A stretch of 64,000 nt of DNA from contig NZ_BHWB01000001.1 in NCBI RefSeq assembly GCF_003865075.1, positions 62,001 to 126,000 on the forward strand, given 5' to 3'. Below, one piece after another: positions 47,720 to 57,762 of this stretch. The position numbers were made by a program, and so were the translations under genes. Within the stretch, counting starts at the first letter, position 1. Each line of letters opens with the position of its first letter. This stretch comes from Bacteroides faecalis. Its GTDB lineage: Bacteria; Bacteroidota; Bacteroidia; Bacteroidales; Bacteroidaceae. The notes beneath the pieces are model-generated. The model did not search any database. It was given only the letters and a program-made list of their open reading frames with translations, and was not told where the DNA came from.

Positions 47720-48273
47720 CAACTAATAACAAGATATATCAAAAGAGCCATTGTGCTTATTAAGACAAGCCACTAATAATATTCACAGTTAAAGTAAGTT
47801 CCAATAGATGATACTTTCAGTTTCAAGCCTCGAAACTAAGTGTTTCAACTATTGGAACTATGTGTTTCATATAGTGAAACTTTTAGTTTCATATAAGGAA
47901 ACCAATGGTTTCAAGCGCTTGAAACTTTTAGTTTCATAGGCTGAAACAAAGTGGTTATTATTAATCGGATATTGTGTATTAATCGCTATTATGTAAAAGT
48001 ACTAATAGTTATCATATAGAGTATTAATGGCTATCACGTAGAGTATTAATAGCAATGAGCCAGAAGTTTAATAAGTGACACACAGGATATTAGCATTATT
48101 AACTTTAACCGGATAACTAGAATCTGAACAATATATTATAGTGCAAGATAAAAGATCTTGCACACATCTGCAACAGTATCTTGCACACCATTAGTGCATT
48201 GTATATCAACAATATATAAGTACATTTGTGTAGGTTGCAGATAAATTTTATAAAAACAAACTTTATAGTAGCA
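47720..48273. other. Intergenic region between GH3-like gene and mnmA
   Basis: Convergent region of about 550 bases, largely filled by the 22-base-period array. Right of it, 48141-48149 and 48155-48163 form a perfect 9-bp inverted repeat with a 5-base loop (GTGCAAGAT / ATCTTGCAC), and ATCTTGCAC recurs at 48179. These may be a further, diverged extension of the array. No gene seen. Confidence 0.6.
47798..48108. repeat. 22-base-period dyad array in a convergent intergenic region
   Basis: About fourteen units start at 47798, 47820, 47842, 47864, 47886, 47908, 47931, 47954, 47976, 47999, 48021, 48043, 48065 and 48087; steps are 22 bases, with three of 23. Units 2-7 are dyads of the form GTTTCA-N5/6-TGAAAC separated by about five bases; the one at 47908 is a perfect 18-bp palindrome. 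Later units change to GTATTAAT cores with the same phase. It lies between the stops of the GH3-like gene and mnmA. It does not look coding (22 is not a multiple of three). Confidence 0.8.
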
Positions 48274-49389
48274 TCAGCGAGAAGATACAATTATTCCTCC
48301 TCCCAATAACAATCCATCTTTATAGAATGCAGCAGCTTGTCCGGGTGCAACAGCTGCTAGTGGTTCGTGAAGATGTATATACAATAAATTATCAGAAGTA
48401 ATGGTTACCGTACAATGGTTTTCTTGTTTACGATATCGTATTTTCACAATAACATCAGGGTTATTCAACAAACGTTCCTCATTTACGATATTCCAATCCT
48501 TTAAAAATATTTCTGTTTTTTCCAAAGTCTGAAGAGATGAAAGAACAACTTCATTCGTTTCCGGAAAAATCTCTTTCACAAAGACGGGACGATTTAGATG
48601 AATTCCCAATCCCCTACGTTGTCCAATCGTATAAAAAGGATAACCTTCGTGCCATGCAATAAAATTCCCCTTTTCATCGATAAATTTTCCACGTTTTAAT
48701 CTTTGAAACTGGGAATGATCATTTCTATCCAGATCATTTCTAACCTGCGATTGACTGCCATCTCTTCTTAAGCATTCTTTTAAGAAACTCCTATAATCCA
48801 TCGGGCAAAAACAAACACCTATACTGTCCCTTTTCATCGCCACTTTCCGGAATCCATGTTCAACTGCAAAAGCCCTTGCCTCAACCTTAGTAATATCTCC
48901 CATAGGCAATAACATTCTCTGAAGGATATCTTGTTTCAATCCCCATAAAAAGAAAGTTTGATCTTTATCCGAGTCGGCAGCATAAGTTATATAATAGGTA
49001 TCTTCCTTCTTAACCTTACGAACATAATGTCCGGTAGCAATATGAAAAATTCCCATTTCATCGGCAATTTTAGCAAGTAGTGGCCATTTCAGCAGATTGT
49101 TACATAATGTACAGGGGACAGGTGTATGCCCCAACATATATTCCTGAACAAAATATTCAATAATTTGCTTGTGGAATATCTCTCGCACGTCATAAGTGAT
49201 ATGTTGTATTCCCAAGCGTTCCGCTAAACCATGAGCATCCTCCAAATATTCGGTAGAATCATTTAATTCATAAAAACGAAAGGTCACACCAGTCACCTCA
49301 TATCCGGCTTCCAGCAGTCGCATTGCAGCGACAGAACTATCTGTTCCGCCACTCATACCTAACAACACACGTTTGTTTTCCTCCATCAT
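48274..49389 (-). CDS. mnmA: tRNA 2-thiouridylase MnmA
   Basis: 371 residues (two adjacent ATG codons; either may start). ATP-pyrophosphatase P-loop [15 protein letters not shown] (threonine where most have valine), the first catalytic cysteine in [21 protein letters not shown], the second cysteine region [15 protein letters not shown], and [13 protein letters not shown]. Puts sulfur on U34 of tRNA-Lys, -Glu and -Gln. The CFCP sequence, with an extra cysteine, differs from the common CFIG. Bacteroides may carry two mnmA copies. Confidence 0.92.
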   Translation of the reverse strand: MMEENKRVLLGMSGGTDSSVAAMRLLEAGYEVTGVTFRFYELNDSTEYLEDAHGLAERLGIQHITYDVREIFHKQIIEYFVQEYMLGHTPVPCTLCNNLLKWPLLAKIADEMGIFHIATGHYVRKVKKEDTYYITYAADSDKDQTFFLWGLKQDILQRMLLPMGDITKVEARAFAVEHGFRKVAMKRDSIGVCFCPMDYRSFLKECLRRDGSQSQVRNDLDRNDHSQFQRLKRGKFIDEKGNFIAWHEGYPFYTIGQRRGLGIHLNRPVFVKEIFPETNEVVLSSLQTLEKTEIFLKDWNIVNEERLLNNPDVIVKIRYRKQENHCTVTITSDNLLYIHLHEPLAAVAPGQAAAFYKDGLLLGGGIIVSSR

Positions 49390-49393
49390 GCTG

Positions 49394-49421
49394 CAAAATT
49401 AAGTATTTTCCCGTATCTTTG
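49394..49421. promoter_or_regulatory. Divergent -7 boxes for mnmA and the SNF2 gene
   Basis: TAATTTTG on the minus strand (49401-49394) is only 4-8 bases from the mnmA ATG codons, so if used it implies a near-leaderless message. TATCTTTG on the plus strand (49414-49421) lies 20 bases before the helicase ATG at 49442. -33 boxes are weak on both. Confidence 0.4.
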
Positions 49422-49441
49422 TTGATTCAAGCCTAAAGAGA

Positions 49442-52400
49442 ATGAAACAGAGAACAACTATCGGACAAGTTATTATCGTCTTAACAGAACATCCCGTACT
49501 CGGTGCGTTATTGATACCGTACATCGCGGAAAAGCAAGACGATGAAACAGTGTGCCTGATAGAACAAGCATTCCATGCTTCTCCTGAAGCAGTTTCCCGT
49601 ATGTCCGATGCCGAACGAGAGGCAATTGACATCGCATCACATTATACGGAAAAGTACCTAATGAGTGTTTACTCGCGAGAAGAAACAGTATCACGTTTCC
49701 TTCATAAGTTGTCCGAAGATACGGATCGATTCAAGAACAATATTCGCCCATTCATCGAAAAGAAACTCCTGGAAATACTGGAACTAATCAAGAAAGGCAA
49801 TCTTCCTTTTTATCAAAAGCCACCCGGAAGTAAAATATTATATGCCCACCATGCTTACCATGTTCACCCACATGATGTCGAAAACCGTTTCACTTTCCAT
49901 ATTGACGAAAAGACTTTCCGATATGAATTGCAATGTTTTTATGAAGGACAATCTTTCTCTTTAACTGAGCAAAAACCTGTTATTGTGCTGACTTCCTCAC
50001 CCTCGAGTTTACTATTAGGTATGGAACTATACTTTTTCCCTCATATTGAAAGCACGCGGATTTTACCTTTTACAAAAAGAAATCAATTAGTGCAGATATA
50101 TCGCAGATTGAAAAGTATATTGATAATATTGTAATACCAATAGCACGTTATCACGATATCACCACACATGGCCTGAATATTATTGAAGAAAAACGTAACT
50201 GTAAGGCAGTGCTCACTTTGGAAGATACAGTCTACGATGAACAATTACTAAAACTCGGTTTCCATTACGGCAATCAATCATTTAATCCTGATTTTGCCCA
50301 TGAAATGAAGAAAATCGTTTACCGTAAAGAATCCGGTGAAATCGCCTTTTTTCAACGGCATAGTGCTTCCGAGAAGAGAGCAATGCGGCTACTAACCCAA
50401 GCTGGATTGCAACAAATCAGTGATGTCCATTTCAAGCTATCACCCGATAGACCCGAAAAAACAATCACTGAATGGATTCATCAAAACAGAGAGATGTTGA
50501 AACATTCTTTCCTATTAACCAGTAATAAAAAGAATGCTCATTATTGTCTGGATGAAATCCAAATTGAGCAAAATTGCGACGACGGTCCGGATTGGTTCGA
50601 ATTAAATATCACTGTGGTCATCGGTACAATGCGAATCCCTTTTTCACGTTTCCGCAAACACATTCTTGAAGAAAGAAAAGAATTTTTACTACCTAACGGA
50701 CAGATGTTTCTTTTACCTGACGAATGGTTCAGCAAATATGGCAATCTGTTGGAAATGGGTGATCAAACAGAAAAAGGAATACGATTAAAGCATACATTCA
50801 TCGGTGCTGTACAGTCTGCCTTAGACGAAAATGGATTAAAAAGGTTTCCTAATAAAATTCAAATCAAAGACATTCAGGTGCCGGAAGGTCTCAAAGCGCA
50901 GCTACGTCCTTACCAGCAAAAAGGGTTTTCGTGGATGGTACAACTCAACGAACAAGGATTCGGAGGATGTCTTGCAGATGACATGGGACTCGGTAAAACG
51001 CTCCAGACTCTAACTTTATTACAATATATTTATAAGCCACTGACTTCGGATACAACTCATCAGGAAATAGCCACTATCTCATCCACATCTATTGAGAAAC
51101 AGCAACCTACGAGTGATCCAACAGGACAATTCTCTTTATTCGGCTTCGATAGCGAAAATGAATTGCTACCGGATGTACGCGAAATAAGAGAAAAGAATAT
51201 AGTCGTAACCGATCCTCGGCCGAAAAAGAAACAGGCGCCCCGAAAGCCGGCAACTCTCATTGTTGTACCGACCTCTTTACTTCACAACTGGCACAGGGAA
51301 GCGAAACGCTTCACCACGCTTTCAATGACTGAATACAACAGTACAACAGTCATCCCTAAAGAACATCCGGAAAGATTTTTCGGTCGTTTTCACCTGATAT
51401 TTACAACGTATGGAATGATGCGAAACAACATAGAAACACTCCGTTCTTACTGTTTTGAATATATTGTGCTTGATGAAAGCCAGAATATTAAAAACAGTGA
51501 TTCGCTTACATTCCGGGCGACCATACAGTTGCAAAGCAAACATCGGCTAGTCCTTACCGGTACTCCTATCGAAAACTCACTCAAAGATTTATGGGCGCAA
51601 TTCCGTTTCCTCCAACCGGATTTATTAGGAGAAGAGAACGTTTTTCAAAAACAATTTATTACTCCAATCCGTCAAGGAAACACACGATTAGAAGGGCGAT
51701 TACAACAATTGACTTCACCCTTTATCCTAAGAAGAAGTAAAAAAGAAGTGGCTCCCGAACTTCCGCCTCTAACAGAAGAAACCATCTTCTGTGATATGAC
51801 TGAAGAGCAACATAATTATTACGAGCAAGAAAAAAATAGTTTGCGTAACATATTGTTGCAGCAACCTCAACATCAAGACAGATTACACTCCTTTAGTATA
51901 CTGAACGGAATCTTGCGCCTCCGCCAGTTATCTTGCCATCCTCAGCTCGTTTTTCCCGATTTCACCGGAATATCGGGAAAAATGGAACAGATCATAGAAA
52001 CCTTCGACACCTTGCAAAGTGAAGGACATAAAGTACTGATTTTCTCTTCCTTTGTCAGACATCTGGAAATCATAGCCGAAGCTTTCCAAGAACGGAACTG
52101 GAAATATGCCCTATTGACAGGCTCCACCAATAACCGTCCTTCTGAAATTGCCCATTTCACTGACCAAAAGGATGTACAAGCGTTTCTCATCTCCTTGAAA
52201 GCCGGTGGAGTTGGACTTAATCTTACCCAAGCAGACTATGTATTTATCATTGACCCTTGGTGGAACCCCGCTGCCGAAGCACAAGCCATTGCCCGCGCCC
52301 ATCGCATTGGTCAGGACAAACAAGTAATTGCATACCGTTTCATCACTCAAAACAGTATCGAAGAAAAGATTCTCCACCTGCAAGATAAGAAACGAAAACT

Positions 52401-52476
52401 AGCAGAAACATTTATTGCAGACAGTGATACATTACCTGTATTTACTAATGAACAATGGGCAGATTTACTGGATTAA
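49442..52476 (+). pseudogene. SNF2-family DEAD/DEAH helicase, split by a one-base frameshift
   Basis: The first frame (49442-50134) encodes the N-terminal region; the second (from about 50080; GTG at 50209 is the first likely restart) encodes the SNF2 core. Adding one A to the five-A run at 50074-50078 joins them through SISADISQIEKYIDNIVIP into about 1011 residues. Helicase motifs are intact: ADDMGLGKTLQTL, VLDESQNIKNS, VLTGTPIENSLKDLWAQF, LKAGGVGLNLT and RAHRIGQDKQVIAYRF. An N-terminal SWIM-type zinc motif is not evident. Might still yield a truncated helicase from 50209. Mutation or sequencing error. Confidence 0.85.
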
Positions 52477-52514
52477 TTATTTTAAGTTAGAACAGGTAAC
52501 TTTCTATACACAAC

Positions 52515-52545
52515 CTTGCAACAATACTTTTTTACTTTATCTTTG
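52515..52545 (+). promoter_or_regulatory. Bacteroides promoter for the HAD phosphatase gene
   Basis: CTTG (52515-52518), 19 bases, TATCTTTG (52538-52545), one mismatch to consensus, 18 bases before the ATG at 52564. Confidence 0.65.
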
Positions 52546-52563
52546 CACCCAAAATAACACTAC

Positions 52564-53370
52564 ATGAAATACAAACTTATCGTGCTTGACCTTGACGGAA
52601 CGCTCACCAATTCCCAAAAAGAAATTACTCCTCGTAATCGGGAAACATTGATACGCATCCAACAACAAGGTATCCGGCTTGTCTTGGCTTCGGGACGACC
52701 GACTTATGGCATTGTGCCATTGGCGAATGAACTACGCATGGACGAATACGGAGGATTTATCTTATCCTACAACGGCGGAGAAATTATTAACTGGGAAACC
52801 AAAGAAATGATATACGAAAATGTGTTGCCGAACGAGATCGTTCCAGTGCTTTATAAATGTGCCCGTACTCATCATCTCAGCATATTGACGTATGATGGTG
52901 CAGAAATCGTAACCGAAAACTCCCAAGATACGTACGTACAAAAAGAAGCTTTCCTCAATAAAATGGCTATACGCGAAACAAATGATTTCCTTACGGATAT
53001 CACCCTTCCCGTAGCCAAATGCCTGATTGTTGGAGATGCAGACAAACTAATTCCTCTAGAGTCGGAGTTGTGCATCCGGCTACAAGGAAAAATCAATGTT
53101 TTCCGGTCAGAACCCTATTTCCTCGAATTAGTGCCGCAAGGTATCGATAAAGCATTGTCTCTTGCTGTATTATTGGAGGAAACAGGAATTAAGCAGGAGG
53201 AAGTTATAGCAATAGGCGATGGATATAATGACCTTTCCATGATAAAGTTTGCAGGACTAGGCATTGCAATGGGTAATGCACAAGAACCGGTGAAAAAAGT
53301 AGCCAATTACATCACCCTGACCAATGAAGAAGACGGAGTAGCCGAAGCCATAGATCACTTCATTCAATAA
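52564..53370 (+). CDS. Cof-type HAD-IIB phosphatase
   Basis: 268 residues. HAD motif I VLDLDGTLTNS (nucleophile aspartate), motif II LASGRP, the large C2B cap in the middle, motif III lysine in GIDKALSLAVLL and motif IV GDGYNDLSMIKFA. Hydrolyses small phosphorylated metabolites, probably sugar phosphates or pyridoxal phosphate; substrates cannot be read. Stand-alone gene with its own promoter. Confidence 0.92.
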   Translation: MKYKLIVLDLDGTLTNSQKEITPRNRETLIRIQQQGIRLVLASGRPTYGIVPLANELRMDEYGGFILSYNGGEIINWETKEMIYENVLPNEIVPVLYKCARTHHLSILTYDGAEIVTENSQDTYVQKEAFLNKMAIRETNDFLTDITLPVAKCLIVGDADKLIPLESELCIRLQGKINVFRSEPYFLELVPQGIDKALSLAVLLEETGIKQEEVIAIGDGYNDLSMIKFAGLGIAMGNAQEPVKKVANYITLTNEEDGVAEAIDHFIQ

Positions 53371-53478
53371 GAGAAAATAGTTTGTTTCAATAAAAGAAAA
53401 AACAACTTCTGATAAATAAACGATAAAAGAACGATAAACAATCATCTTTAAGATACGTTACATATCCAGATTTTATTC

Positions 53479-53486
53479 TAACTTTG
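53479..53486 (+). promoter_or_regulatory. Putative -7 box for cysS
   Basis: TAACTTTG overlaps the first codon (TTG at 53484) of the longest open frame and lies 30 bases before the ATG at 53517. It therefore supports the ATG as the true start. Confidence 0.5.
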
Positions 53487-53516
53487 CAAATCCAATTGAA
53501 TAAATATCAAAATGTT

Positions 53517-54998
53517 ATGGAACATCAATTAACCATTTACAACACGTTAGATAGAAAAAAAGAACTGTTTGTACCTCTTCATGCTCCACACGTTGGAATG
53601 TATGTATGCGGACCGACAGTTTATGGGGATGCCCATTTGGGACATGCACGCCCTGCTATTACATTCGATGTACTCTTCCGTTACCTGACCCATATAGGAT
53701 ATAAAGTTCGCTATGTACGCAATATTACTGATGTAGGTCACCTGGAACATGACGCGGATGAGGGAGAAGATAAAATCGCTAAGAAAGCGCGTCTGGAAGA
53801 ATTGGAACCGATGGAAGTTGTTCAGTATTACCTGAACCGCTACCATAAAGCAATGGAAGAACTTAACGTACTTTCTCCAAGCATTGAGCCACACGCTTCG
53901 GGTCATATCATCGAACAGATTCAGCTTGTACAAAAAATTCTGGATGCAGGTTACGCTTATGAAAGTGAAGGTTCTGTTTACTTCGACGTAGCCAAATACA
54001 ACAAAGATTATCATTACGGAAAATTATCCGGACGTAATCTGGATGATGTACTGAATACTACCCGCGACCTTGACGGACAAAGTGAAAAACATAATCCTGC
54101 CGACTTCGCCCTTTGGAAGAAAGCACAACCGGAACATATCATGCGCTGGCCTTCTCCATGGAGTGACGGCTTTCCCGGATGGCATGCCGAATGTACGGCT
54201 ATGGGACGTAAGTATCTGGGCGAACATTTCGATATCCACGGAGGAGGTATGGACCTGATCTTTCCACACCATGAATGTGAAATTGCACAGTCTGTAGCTT
54301 CACAAGGAGATGACATGGTTCACTATTGGATGCATAACAATATGATTACCATCAACGGAACGAAGATGGGCAAATCCCTTGGTAACTTTATTACGCTGGA
54401 TGAATTCTTCAACGGTACTCATAAGTTATTGGCACAGGCTTATACGCCAATGACCATTCGTTTCTTCATTCTGCAAGCTCACTATCGTAGTACGGTCGAT
54501 TTCAGCAACGAAGCATTACAAGCTTCGGAAAAAGGTTTATTACGTTTGATGGAAGCAATAGAAGGATTGAAAAAAATAACTCCTGCTGCAAGTACCTCAG
54601 AAGGTATTAACGTAAAAGACATTCGTGAGAAATGTTATGAAGCCATGAATGATGACTTAAATACTCCTATCGTTATCGCACAACTGTTTGAAGGGGCACG
54701 CATCATCAATAACATTATCGCAGGAAATGCAACGATCTCTGCCGAAGACCTGAAAGAGCTAAAAGATACTTTCCACTTATTCTGCTTCGACATTATGGGA
54801 TTGAAAGAAGAGAAAGGTTCTTCTGACGGTCGTGAAGCTGCTTATGGAAAAGTAGTGGATATGTTACTGGAACAACGTATGAAAGCAAAAGCAAATAAAG
54901 ACTGGGCCACTTCTGACGAAATCCGTAATACCTTAACCGCACTTGGTTTTGAAGTGAAAGATACAAAGGACGGCTTCGAATGGAGACTGAATAAATAA
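53517..54998 (+). CDS. cysS: Cysteinyl-tRNA synthetase CysS
   Basis: 493 residues from the ATG at 53517. Class I synthetase: zinc cysteine and HIGH-type motif in [19 protein letters not shown], further zinc ligands in [10 protein letters not shown] and HHECEIAQS, and the KMSKS-type [17 protein letters not shown]. The C-terminal helical tRNA-binding part is complete. Charges tRNA-Cys; essential. A strong terminator follows. Confidence 0.97.
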   Translation: MEHQLTIYNTLDRKKELFVPLHAPHVGMYVCGPTVYGDAHLGHARPAITFDVLFRYLTHIGYKVRYVRNITDVGHLEHDADEGEDKIAKKARLEELEPMEVVQYYLNRYHKAMEELNVLSPSIEPHASGHIIEQIQLVQKILDAGYAYESEGSVYFDVAKYNKDYHYGKLSGRNLDDVLNTTRDLDGQSEKHNPADFALWKKAQPEHIMRWPSPWSDGFPGWHAECTAMGRKYLGEHFDIHGGGMDLIFPHHECEIAQSVASQGDDMVHYWMHNNMITINGTKMGKSLGNFITLDEFFNGTHKLLAQAYTPMTIRFFILQAHYRSTVDFSNEALQASEKGLLRLMEAIEGLKKITPAASTSEGINVKDIREKCYEAMNDDLNTPIVIAQLFEGARIINNIIAGNATISAEDLKELKDTFHLFCFDIMGLKEEKGSSDGREAAYGKVVDMLLEQRMKAKANKDWATSDEIRNTLTALGFEVKDTKDGFEWRLNK

Positions 54999-55026
54999 GA
55001 GACTTAATACTTATAACATAAAAATT

Positions 55027-55065
55027 CCCTTCATTTCACTTCTGGTAGCAGAGTAGAATGAAGGG
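55027..55065 (+). terminator. Terminator after cysS
   Basis: Perfect 9-bp outer stem (55027-55035 with 55057-55065), with an imperfect inner stem, then GTTTTATTTAG. 28 bases after the cysS stop. Confidence 0.8.
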
Positions 55066-55139
55066 AGTTTTATTTAGTAATTCAGATATCACAGGCTTTA
55101 TTTGTCTCAGCTTTACATCAAAACTGAATGAAAAAGCAA

Positions 55140-56117
55140 TTACCTCTTTAAATATGGTTTACCTTTCTTCCAGAATACTTCCTCATTGGTGATATACCAT
55201 GTCTTGCCATTATCATTGTTACCTTGATAAAACAAATAAGTCCGTCCATCCAAATCGTGAAATAAATGGGGATGTCCAGATTCACTTGAGTTCCACTCTC
55301 CAGGCTTTCCGTTAGCAACGAAAGGTTCAGTAAACACTCGTTTCCAATGAATTCCATCTTTGCTCTCGGCAACACCAATCTGTTGAGGTGCATTATTATA
55401 CGCTCCGGCATAAAACATAAACAGTTTCTTTCCTTTTTTTACAATAGAAGCACCCTCGATACAATCCTTTTCCCAACCCAACTCCGGATAAAGGATAGGA
55501 GCATCACACGCCTGTTTCCAATCCTCACGATTAAAACTGGAATTTTTCGGAGCCACAGCAACTCCTTGAAGCTGTATCTTAAAATCTTTATCACGTGATG
55601 CAAAATACAGATAATATTTCCCTTTGAATTCACATACTTCAGCATCAATTGCACGCCCACAATTCCAATCACCAGTTGGACGAAAAATAGGATTGGTAGG
55701 ATTCCTCTTGAAGTTGATACCATCTTCAGAAGTGGCATGGCAAATTGCATCCTTTTCTCTATTACCATAGGTCTGATAGAACAAATGCACTACTCCATCT
55801 CTAACCAATGCGCCAGGAGCACACAGGCCTTTCTTTTCATATTCGGCACCAGCAACCGGAGTAATCTCCCCTACTTTCGTCCAATTTATAAGATCATGAC
55901 TCTCAGCGATACCGATATTCCAACCAGATTGAGGTTCGTTCTTTAAAGGAGGAATCGAATAATACATCAAGTATCTTCCTTTAAAATTTACTACATGAGG
56001 ATCTTTAGAATGAGGAATGCCAATTCGCGAAGTATCACCATACATCATACGACCGACTTGTGCCTGTATCATCATTGTCATTCCCAAAAGCAATATAACC
56101 ACGAGTTTTCTTTTCAT
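55140..56117 (-). CDS. GH43-like five-bladed beta-propeller glycosidase, secreted
   Basis: 325 residues from the ATG at 56117 (MKRKLVVILLLGMTMM); the upstream 37 codons are non-coding leader. Signal peptide with probable cleavage after MIQA. Five-bladed layout: SKDPHVVNFKGRYLMYYS (aspartate base), CAPGALVRDG, GRAIDAEVCEFKGKYYLYF, the EGASIVKKGKKLFMFYAG motif (candidate acid) and SGHPHLFHDLDG. Similar to GH43/GH117 relatives; likely removes a terminal arabinose, galactose or anhydrosugar unit in the periplasm. No SusC/D pair nearby. May serve the 3-keto pathway genes to its right. Confidence 0.85.
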   Translation of the reverse strand: MKRKLVVILLLGMTMMIQAQVGRMMYGDTSRIGIPHSKDPHVVNFKGRYLMYYSIPPLKNEPQSGWNIGIAESHDLINWTKVGEITPVAGAEYEKKGLCAPGALVRDGVVHLFYQTYGNREKDAICHATSEDGINFKRNPTNPIFRPTGDWNCGRAIDAEVCEFKGKYYLYFASRDKDFKIQLQGVAVAPKNSSFNREDWKQACDAPILYPELGWEKDCIEGASIVKKGKKLFMFYAGAYNNAPQQIGVAESKDGIHWKRVFTEPFVANGKPGEWNSSESGHPHLFHDLDGRTYLFYQGNNDNGKTWYITNEEVFWKKGKPYLKR

Positions 56118-56151
56118 ATTAGAAATATTTAAAACAGGTGGAAAGATATAA

Positions 56152-56159
56152 CAAAAATA
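56152..56159 (-). promoter_or_regulatory. Putative -7 box for the GH43-like gene
   Basis: TATTTTTG on the minus strand, 35 bases before the ATG at 56117. No clear -33 box. Confidence 0.4.
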
Positions 56160-56220
56160 TAGGACTTGCAAATCAGAAAACGGAAAGATAGATAAAGTAA
56201 AGCATTTTTGTATCTGTGAA

Positions 56221-56553
56221 TCATTCATACAGAAAATTCATATCACATCTATAAAGTTCATCTTCATTATCCCAAACATACATCATTCGACGAACAGGAT
56301 CGAAAGACACATTCATAATATTGTGATCAAGATTAAGAGTAATAATAGGATTCTCTTCCCAATCGAAAACTAAAATCTTTTTGGCACGGATATACGATCC
56401 GTCATCCTCTCTAGCAGTAATTTTTATATTTATACATGCAGCATAGATCTATTGTTGATCAACACAAAGGGATTCAAAAAACGCCTTATAATCTTCTGCA
56501 AAATGAATAGCAAAATAATCAAAATCATACGAGTCTTTTAACCGATAACCTGT
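56221..56553 (-). pseudogene. C-terminal relic of a 6-bladed beta-propeller protein
   Basis: Read on the minus strand this is coding-like over about 110 codons: SYDFDYFAIHFAEDYKAFF, then a TAG at 56451-56449, then ITAREDDGSYIRAKKILVF, NPIITLNLDHNIMNVSFDP and VRRMMYVWDNEDELYRCDM ending at the stop 56223-56221. The sequence style is that of Bacteroides 6-bladed propeller (TolB-like) lipoproteins. Broken by the internal stop and by loss of the N-terminal part, whose faded remains may extend to about 56950. Confidence 0.65.
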
Positions 56554-57762
56554 TTAATACACCTAATTTAATACTTGTTTTTACAATAAATAAATTTAAA
56601 ATTATTTGTCATAAGAGCTATCTAACATTTGTGTAAACAATTTCCATGTTCTCTCCGAATAGATAGGGGAACTTAACCAAGAATTTCTCTATCGGAATTC
56701 ACAATAAACGTATGATATTTTTATTCGAAAGGGACTCATTTTCTTTTAGTAAACTCCGTTTTTTATCTATAACATACGGATAAGAAATACGATATAGTTT
56801 TATCAACTCAATAACAACAGACTCTTCAATTGCTCCAAAAACTAACAAAATACTATCTTATATCAGACATATATTTTTCATACTCACTTCTGTTCCACAC
56901 AATATACAAGCGATGGAATCCTTTTATATCTATCAAAACCTAGTTCATTTAAGCATAACTTTATTATTCATACTATCTACATAAACAAACATAAGGAATG
57001 AATCATATTTAACCAAAGAGAATAGCTGACTATTTCTGGCCAACTATTCATTTATAAAAAAGCACCGATGGAATGAGCCTTTTTTGGATATTTCTCAATT
57101 AAGTATTTCAAGAATATAATTCTAAGACTACTTATTCGCTTTTTATTTCTTACTTTATATGCAGAAGCTACGAAAAATACAACGACAATAATATGATTTT
57201 ATGGAGATGTATAAACCTATATCGAAAAATGAGATATTCTCTATTTATCTCAAACATAGATAAGACCAGACGCAGCCAATTTCCTATATCGGGTATTACC
57301 AAACAGCAGCAAGCAAAAAGTACATAACTTTAAAGAGTGACAGAGATTTATTGCCAAAGATGTTTCATTTGCTCTATAAGTAGCACACCAAAGTATATTC
57401 TCTACTTAAAAAACAAACTTTTAATTAGGGAATATCTATTATATAATTTCTCTCTCTCTTTTCTAAAAAAACATATTTTAAAGCTTAATATTTAGCGCAG
57501 GCAACAAAGTAAATCCCAAAAAAGTAGATAAAATGGCATTTTTTCGATTATAAACAATCTACATTTTTTAGCTATTTATTTTTATTATAATACTGATTAT
57601 AAACTATTTGCATAATTACACCATCTACATAATCCCATTCACAAAAAATAAAGTGTCTATGTTTCCATTATTTTTGTATTGCAAACCTTTAAAAGTCATT
57701 AAGGCTTTCGGAGCAAATATAATAAGATACTTAAAATCATATCATAGAAAAATATCAAAATT
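56554..57762. other. Long AT-rich region before the 3-keto-glycoside operon
   Basis: About 1.2 kb. The left half (to about 56950) has minus-strand fragments in changing frames (EKFLVKFPYLFGENMEI, IDIKGFHRLYIVW) that look like the decayed front of the propeller gene. From about 57000 to 57762 I see no coding signal; a TATTTTTG box near 57665 could serve the operon starting at 57763. Operator sites for the DUF6377 regulator would be expected here, but none is recognised. Confidence 0.4.

Noticed and set aside
47798-48108. CRISPR array
   Set aside because: Units repeat every 22 bases with only about 5 variable bases between dyads and drifting cores; no leader and no cas genes.
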